A stretch of 27,991 nt of DNA from contig DBXQ01000129.1 in the NCBI GenBank assembly GCA_002309955.1, forward strand, positions 2,348 to 30,338, written 5' to 3'. The notes below the pieces were generated by a model. That model was not told the DNA's origin. It saw nothing but the letters and a program-made list of their open reading frames with translations, and made no database searches. This DNA is from Bacteroidales bacterium UBA1208 (lineage in GTDB: Bacteria > Bacteroidota > Bacteroidia > Bacteroidales > P3). Shown here piece by piece: positions 24,277-27,991 of the stretch (position 1 is the stretch's first letter; every line of letters begins with the position of its first letter). Made by a program: the position numbers and the translations under genes.

Positions 24277-25092
24277 ATGGTCAAAAGAGTTTTTCCGCTT
24301 TGGCTTAAAAGGCTCGCCTACGGGGTGTGCATTGTCAATACCCTGTTGCTACTGTTCTTTTCGGTGGATTATCTCTTCTGCGAGATAGACCTCTTTCTCA
24401 TCCTGTGGATGTCCTCAATGGTGATGATAGTGACCATTCCCTTAGGCGTAGCGTGCTTTGTTTATTCCCTTTTCAGACTTCGTCAACGTCCTGGGAGAGT
24501 CATTGCTCTGTGGACACTTCTGTTGCTCTTTCTTGCATTCATTGTCCTCATGGTGCTGCCCTCGGGCAGTTCACGAGTCCCCGCCAAGATGGAAAAACAC
24601 TGCATCAAACACGAAGCCGCCATGCTCTCTCTTGCCAACAGCCTATACGCCGCCATGCCCGACAGCACCATGTTGGAAGTCACTCGGTCAGGTGGAATCT
24701 CACTCTTGCGCATCAAATCTACCAACAACTTTTTCAGCTACCCGCTCCCTGCCGATTCCGACACTCTAAATGTGTCAGCATCCGCCTTGAATATCCCCAG
24801 CGACATGCCAGACATCATGAAAACCATTCATTGCAAGGAACTGACTGTCTACAAGCCCACAGGTCTTGCAACCTTCGACTATCTCACCATAGGCTTCGGC
24901 AGTTACTGGTTCGAAGTGTCCATCATCCCCTACACCGACAAGGCACGCCAACAGCAGCTAAACACCTACAACGTTATACCCTATTCGTCGCATACCTGTT
25001 TCCGCTTCCATGGTGGTGCCACCGACGGCGACAGTCCCTTCCCCTATAAAGAGGAATACTTGCGTCGCCACCCCGTCACCATCAATCCGTAA
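24277..25092 (+). CDS. Membrane protein of unknown function
   Basis: 271 residues, family not recognised. Three hydrophobic segments lie at about 10-33, 38-66 and 76-95, followed by a soluble domain of about 175 residues, probably on the periplasmic side if the N-terminus is inside. The soluble part has HCIKHEAAMLSLANSLYAAM, a pair of beta-rich stretches (YLTIGFGSYWFEVSIIP) and ends in HPVTINP. No catalytic motif is visible. It follows the Omp85-like gene by 31 bases on the same strand, so it may be the third gene of that operon. Confidence 0.7.
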   Translation: MVKRVFPLWLKRLAYGVCIVNTLLLLFFSVDYLFCEIDLFLILWMSSMVMIVTIPLGVACFVYSLFRLRQRPGRVIALWTLLLLFLAFIVLMVLPSGSSRVPAKMEKHCIKHEAAMLSLANSLYAAMPDSTMLEVTRSGGISLLRIKSTNNFFSYPLPADSDTLNVSASALNIPSDMPDIMKTIHCKELTVYKPTGLATFDYLTIGFGSYWFEVSIIPYTDKARQQQLNTYNVIPYSSHTCFRFHGGATDGDSPFPYKEEYLRRHPVTINP

Positions 25093-25139
25093 CCCATCTT
25101 CCGACCCAATCCACGGCAGTTCTTCCTTCGCTCGTTTTA

Positions 25140-25172
25140 CCTTCGTTATTCCTTCGTTATTCCTTCGTTTTC
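25140..25172. repeat. 11-bp tandem repeat, three copies
   Basis: CCTTCGTTATT at 25140-25150 and 25151-25161, then CCTTCGTTTTC at 25162-25172. A further CCTTCG is at 25125-25130. It lies in the 228-base spacer between the membrane-protein gene and the Nudix gene, which otherwise shows no gene and no clear terminator. Copy number may vary by slippage. Confidence 0.75.
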
Positions 25173-25320
25173 CCTCTATCGAGGAATAACTGATGGTAAA
25201 AGGATGGGCGAACAGATGATTAACGAACGAATCTGCGACAACTTCTCCCCTATTCGGCAAGAAGACAATTTTTACATCTGAGACAACAATAAAAGTCATG
25301 TCCAGGCGTTATAAATTATT

Positions 25321-25938
25321 ATGATTATCGCCTTCCAAGACTCACTCATGTACCTTTGCCCTGCCCAGCTACGCGACAAAACCGTTATGCCACAGGGTTG
25401 CACCGAAATAGACGACAGCCAGCCGGATTGCTGCCTCGACCGCTTGATTGCCCAACAATCGGACGTATGGGTGTGGACACAGTCTGACCCACGCCGATGG
25501 ATTGACTTTCTCCACCACCGTTTCCGTTTCGTCAAAGCCGCCGGCGGACTGGTACACAGTCCCGACGGCCAATGCCTTATGATTTATCGTGAGGGTCATT
25601 GGGACTTGCCGAAAGGAATGGTGGAACGCGGCGAGACCCTACGGATGGCCGCCCTGCGTGAGGTGATGGAGGAGACGGGAATCGAAGCCCTCCCCCACCC
25701 CGCACTGATTGCCAAGACTTACCACATCTACGACAAATATGGAGGCTGGCACCTGAAACAGACCTCTTGGTTTGCCATGCAGGCTCCACTTGCCCAACCC
25801 CGCCCACAAACTGAGGAGTCTATCACCCAAGCCCTGTGGGTGACGCACGACGAGTGCATCAACCGGCTCTCGACCTCGTTCGCCTCACTGCGCATCCTTG
25901 CACATACCATCAATCAACCTAACAACTCCGCCCATTGA
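25321..25938 (+). CDS. Nudix hydrolase
   Basis: 205 residues, cytoplasmic, expected to hydrolyse a nucleoside diphosphate linked to another moiety. The Nudix box fits G-x5-E-x7-REUxEExGU exactly: G99, E105, REVMEETGI at 113-121. AAGGLVHSPDGQCLMIYR before it forms the usual first strands of the fold. An N-terminal region of about 70 residues (opening MIIAFQDSLMYLCP) precedes the catalytic domain, a layout common in Bacteroidota Nudix proteins. The substrate cannot be told from the sequence. Its TGA overlaps the TTG start of dprA. Confidence 0.9.
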   Translation: MIIAFQDSLMYLCPAQLRDKTVMPQGCTEIDDSQPDCCLDRLIAQQSDVWVWTQSDPRRWIDFLHHRFRFVKAAGGLVHSPDGQCLMIYREGHWDLPKGMVERGETLRMAALREVMEETGIEALPHPALIAKTYHIYDKYGGWHLKQTSWFAMQAPLAQPRPQTEESITQALWVTHDECINRLSTSFASLRILAHTINQPNNSAH

Positions 25939-27041
25939 ACCCCTATTCCATAGCCCTGACACTGATTCCAGGCCTCGGCAACAAAACCATACGCCAATTG
26001 CTTGCCTATTGTCCCAATGCCGAGGAACTTTTTGCCATGTCGCACGCCCAATTGAAGGACATATTCCTCCGCCACGACAGCATCATTGCCTCTATTGAGA
26101 GCCACCAGCCGCTTGTTGCGGCCCAACAGGCTATCTCTTTGATGGAACGATATGGAGTGGACACTCTTTTCTGCACCGATGCCGACTATCCACAACGACT
26201 CAACGAGGAGGGTTGCGAGGACACACCTGTGCTACTCTACCGCGTTGGACGCTGCAATCTGAATGCCCAGCACAGCGTAGCGATGGTGGGTACACGTAAA
26301 TGCTCGGACTATGGACGGGCAACCACCGCACGACTGGTACAGGAGATGAAAGCCGACGGCACCACAATAGTGAGCGGACTGGCCTACGGCATAGATACCG
26401 CAGCCCACACGGCTGCTCTGGAAAACGGCCTGCCCACGGTGGCGGTGTTGGGTCATGGATTAGACATCGTCTACCCGCAACAGAACCGCCTACTGGCCAG
26501 AAGAATTGTGGAACAAGGCGGTGCCCTGTTGAGCGAATACCCGATAGGCACCGGCATAAACGCCTCTTATTTCCCAGCCCGCAACCGCATCGTGGCCGCA
26601 CTGAGCGATGCCACAATCGTGGTCGAAGCTGCCGAGCGCGGCGGGGCTCTCATCACCGCCAATATGGCCAATAGTTACCACCGCGAAGTATTTGCTGTGC
26701 CAGGCCGACTGAACGACCCCCTCTCGGAAGGATGCAACAATCTTGTCATCAACAATAAGGCTTTGATGATTCGCAATGCCGGCGACCTTTTCTATCAGAT
26801 GGGGTGGAAAAACACCTTCGACCGCAACCGTCAGAGGGAAGAGCAGCTAAGCATCTTCGCCACACTGACCGCCAGTCAACAAACCGTCGTGAAACTGCTG
26901 AACGAATACCGAGAGATGAGACTCGACGAAATTGTCGAAAAAAGTGGTTTGTCACTGCCAAAAATAGCTTCTATCATGATGGAATTAGAGCTGAAAAACA
27001 TAGTACGATGCCTTCCTGGCAGATTATATAAAACAAATTAA
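25935..27041 (+). CDS. dprA: DNA-processing protein DprA
   Basis: 368 residues. It loads RecA on incoming single-stranded DNA during natural transformation. The start is the TTG at 25935, which shares bases with the Nudix stop (TTGA); it is preferred because the family N-terminus (SIALTLIPGLGNKTIRQLL) begins right there and the next ATG falls 35 codons later, inside the SAM/HhH domain. The Rossmann-like core has VGTRKCSDYGR, SGLAYGIDTAAHTAAL, LGHGLDIVYPQQN, SEYPIGTGINASYFPARNRI and ERGGALITA. A C-terminal winged-helix domain (about 305-365) has LDEIVEKSGLSLPKIASIM. Full length, probably translationally coupled to the Nudix gene. Confidence 0.95.
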   Translation: MNPYSIALTLIPGLGNKTIRQLLAYCPNAEELFAMSHAQLKDIFLRHDSIIASIESHQPLVAAQQAISLMERYGVDTLFCTDADYPQRLNEEGCEDTPVLLYRVGRCNLNAQHSVAMVGTRKCSDYGRATTARLVQEMKADGTTIVSGLAYGIDTAAHTAALENGLPTVAVLGHGLDIVYPQQNRLLARRIVEQGGALLSEYPIGTGINASYFPARNRIVAALSDATIVVEAAERGGALITANMANSYHREVFAVPGRLNDPLSEGCNNLVINNKALMIRNAGDLFYQMGWKNTFDRNRQREEQLSIFATLTASQQTVVKLLNEYREMRLDEIVEKSGLSLPKIASIMMELELKNIVRCLPGRLYKTN

Positions 27042-27081
27042 CACAATAAATTAACCCGTGTTGATATTTTTTTTGTGTTAA
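27038..27081. repeat. Inverted repeat after dprA
   Basis: TTAACACAA (27038-27046) pairs with TTGTGTTAA (27073-27081) across a loop of 26 bases, and the left arm includes the dprA stop. A T-run (27067-27074) lies inside the hairpin. It could be a weak dprA terminator. The right arm ends just before the -33 box of the atpD promoter. Confidence 0.4.
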
Positions 27082-27085
27082 AAAT

Positions 27086-27116
27086 TTTGCCAATTGGGAA
27101 TAAAATTGTAATTTCG
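27086..27116 (+). promoter_or_regulatory. Bacteroides-type promoter for the ATP synthase locus
   Basis: TTTG at 27086-27089, a 19-base spacer, then TAATTTCG at 27109-27116 (one mismatch to TAnnTTTG). The predicted transcript start is near 27122, leaving a leader of about 45 bases before atpD. Confidence 0.65.
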
Positions 27117-27167
27117 CACTTTCAAAGGTTTGAAAAATTTCGTACGAATAATAATACATAAGCATAC

Positions 27168-27991
27168 ATGAAACAAACTGTTAAAGGAAAAATCTCCCAG
27201 ATTATCGGCGCAGTTGTCGATGTCACTTTTGAGGACGAGGTAACATTACCCGACATCTACGATGCATTAAAGGTAGTCCGTCCCGACGGCACCGAAGTGA
27301 TTCTTGAATGCCAGCAGGACATTGGAGAGAACACCATGCGCACCATTGCCATGGACAGTACCGACGGTCTGCAACGCGGCACCGAAGTGGTAACCCTCAA
27401 CGGCCCCATCTCAATGCCCGTCAGCGAGAATATCAATGGTCGTCTTTTCAACGTTATTGGTAAGGCAATCGATGGAATGCCCGACCCAGCACACGACAAA
27501 CGCTACGGCATCCACCGCGAACCGCCCAAGTTCGAGAATCTGGCAACGAGCCAAGAGGTTCTCTTCACCGGTATCAAGGTTATCGACCTTATCCAGCCCT
27601 TCCTGAAAGGTGGTAAGATTGGTCTCTTCGGCGGTGCCGGTGTAGGCAAGACCGTGCTTATCCAGGAACTCATCAACAATATCGCAAAAAAATACTCCGG
27701 CATGTCGGTATTCACCGGCGTAGGCGAGCGTACCCGTGAAGGTAACGACCTGCTGCGCGAAATGATTGAGGCCGGCGTTATCAACTATGGCCCCGAGTTT
27801 GCCAAGAGCATGGAAGAAGGCAGCTGGGACCTCTCGAAGGTGGACATGCAGGCCGTGAAGGACTCGAAATGCACCATGGTGTTCGGCCAGATGAACGAGA
27901 CTCCCGGTGCCCGTGCCCGTGTGGCCCTCTCCGGTCTGACCCTGGCCGAATATTTCCGCGACGGTGACGAGAAGACCGGCGGACGCGACAT
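27168..27991 (+). CDS. atpD: ATP synthase F1 subunit beta, 5' part
   Basis: The frame runs off the window end, with 274 complete codons visible from the ATG at 27168. The beta-barrel N-terminal domain (about 1-80) begins KGKISQIIGAVVDVTF. The nucleotide-binding domain shows GIKVIDLIQPFLKGGKIGLF, the Walker A loop GGAGVGKT near residues 154-161, GVGERTREGNDL (catalytic Glu region) and FGQMNETPGARARVAL. It is the catalytic subunit of the membrane ATP synthase. Being first after a promoter fits the Bacteroidota order in which atpD and atpC lead the locus; the following genes are outside the window. Confidence 0.97.
   Translation, partial: MKQTVKGKISQIIGAVVDVTFEDEVTLPDIYDALKVVRPDGTEVILECQQDIGENTMRTIAMDSTDGLQRGTEVVTLNGPISMPVSENINGRLFNVIGKAIDGMPDPAHDKRYGIHREPPKFENLATSQEVLFTGIKVIDLIQPFLKGGKIGLFGGAGVGKTVLIQELINNIAKKYSGMSVFTGVGERTREGNDLLREMIEAGVINYGPEFAKSMEEGSWDLSKVDMQAVKDSKCTMVFGQMNETPGARARVALSGLTLAEYFRDGDEKTGGRD

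Noticed and set aside
25351..25358. TACCTTTG, a match to the -7 promoter consensus
   Set aside because: It is inside the Nudix gene just after the start, has no TTTG at 19-21 bases upstream, and the N-terminal codons before it look genuine.

Overview
The window is from a Bacteroidales-type (phylum Bacteroidota) chromosome. Four things point there: a giant adhesin ending in a type IX secretion (T9SS) type A sorting domain; promoters of the Bacteroides form TTTG-N19-TAnnTTTG; start codons mostly without Shine-Dalgarno sequences; and an ATP synthase locus that begins with the beta subunit. I cannot name a genus. No rRNA, tRNA, CRISPR array, transposase or phage gene was seen.

Layout. 1-2919 (+): 3'-terminal part of a secreted multidomain adhesin. 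9373-2923 (-): a TPR protein, a plugless TonB-receptor-like barrel and folC, reading as one operon and meeting the adhesin gene tail to tail. 11063-9603 (-): exported thioredoxin-fold protein. 11064-11627: a long intergenic stretch with short repeats and a good promoter. 11628-13129 (+): rubredoxin, a strong hairpin, then a UmuC-like translesion polymerase. 13393-19153 (+): pyrE, an exported FGE/SUMF1-fold protein, hpt, a small lipoprotein and a 1024-residue AsmA-like protein. 19154-19807: repeat-rich spacer holding an apparently frameshifted small exported-protein gene. 21319-19808 (-): M28 peptidase fused to an outer-membrane barrel. 21470-25092 (+): GltS-type symporter, a POTRA-less Omp85-type barrel and a membrane protein of unknown function. 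25321-27041 (+): Nudix hydrolase overlapping dprA. 27168 to the edge (+): atpD.

Functional picture. Most genes are core housekeeping: folate and nucleotide salvage or synthesis, DNA uptake and processing, translesion synthesis, ATP synthase. They are mixed with cell-envelope genes (T9SS cargo, TPR/barrel pair, AsmA-like, Omp85-like, peptidase-barrel fusion). It is not an obvious accessory island.

Best leads for something undescribed: the TPR/plugless-barrel pair beside folC, the M28-barrel fusion, the predicted leaderless 13-codon upstream ORF whose body overlaps a hairpin before rubredoxin, the terminator-like hairpin 13 bases before the umuC-like start, and the repeat-rich spacer with the one-base frameshift. 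All calls come from reading the sequence by eye; no searches or alignments were run.
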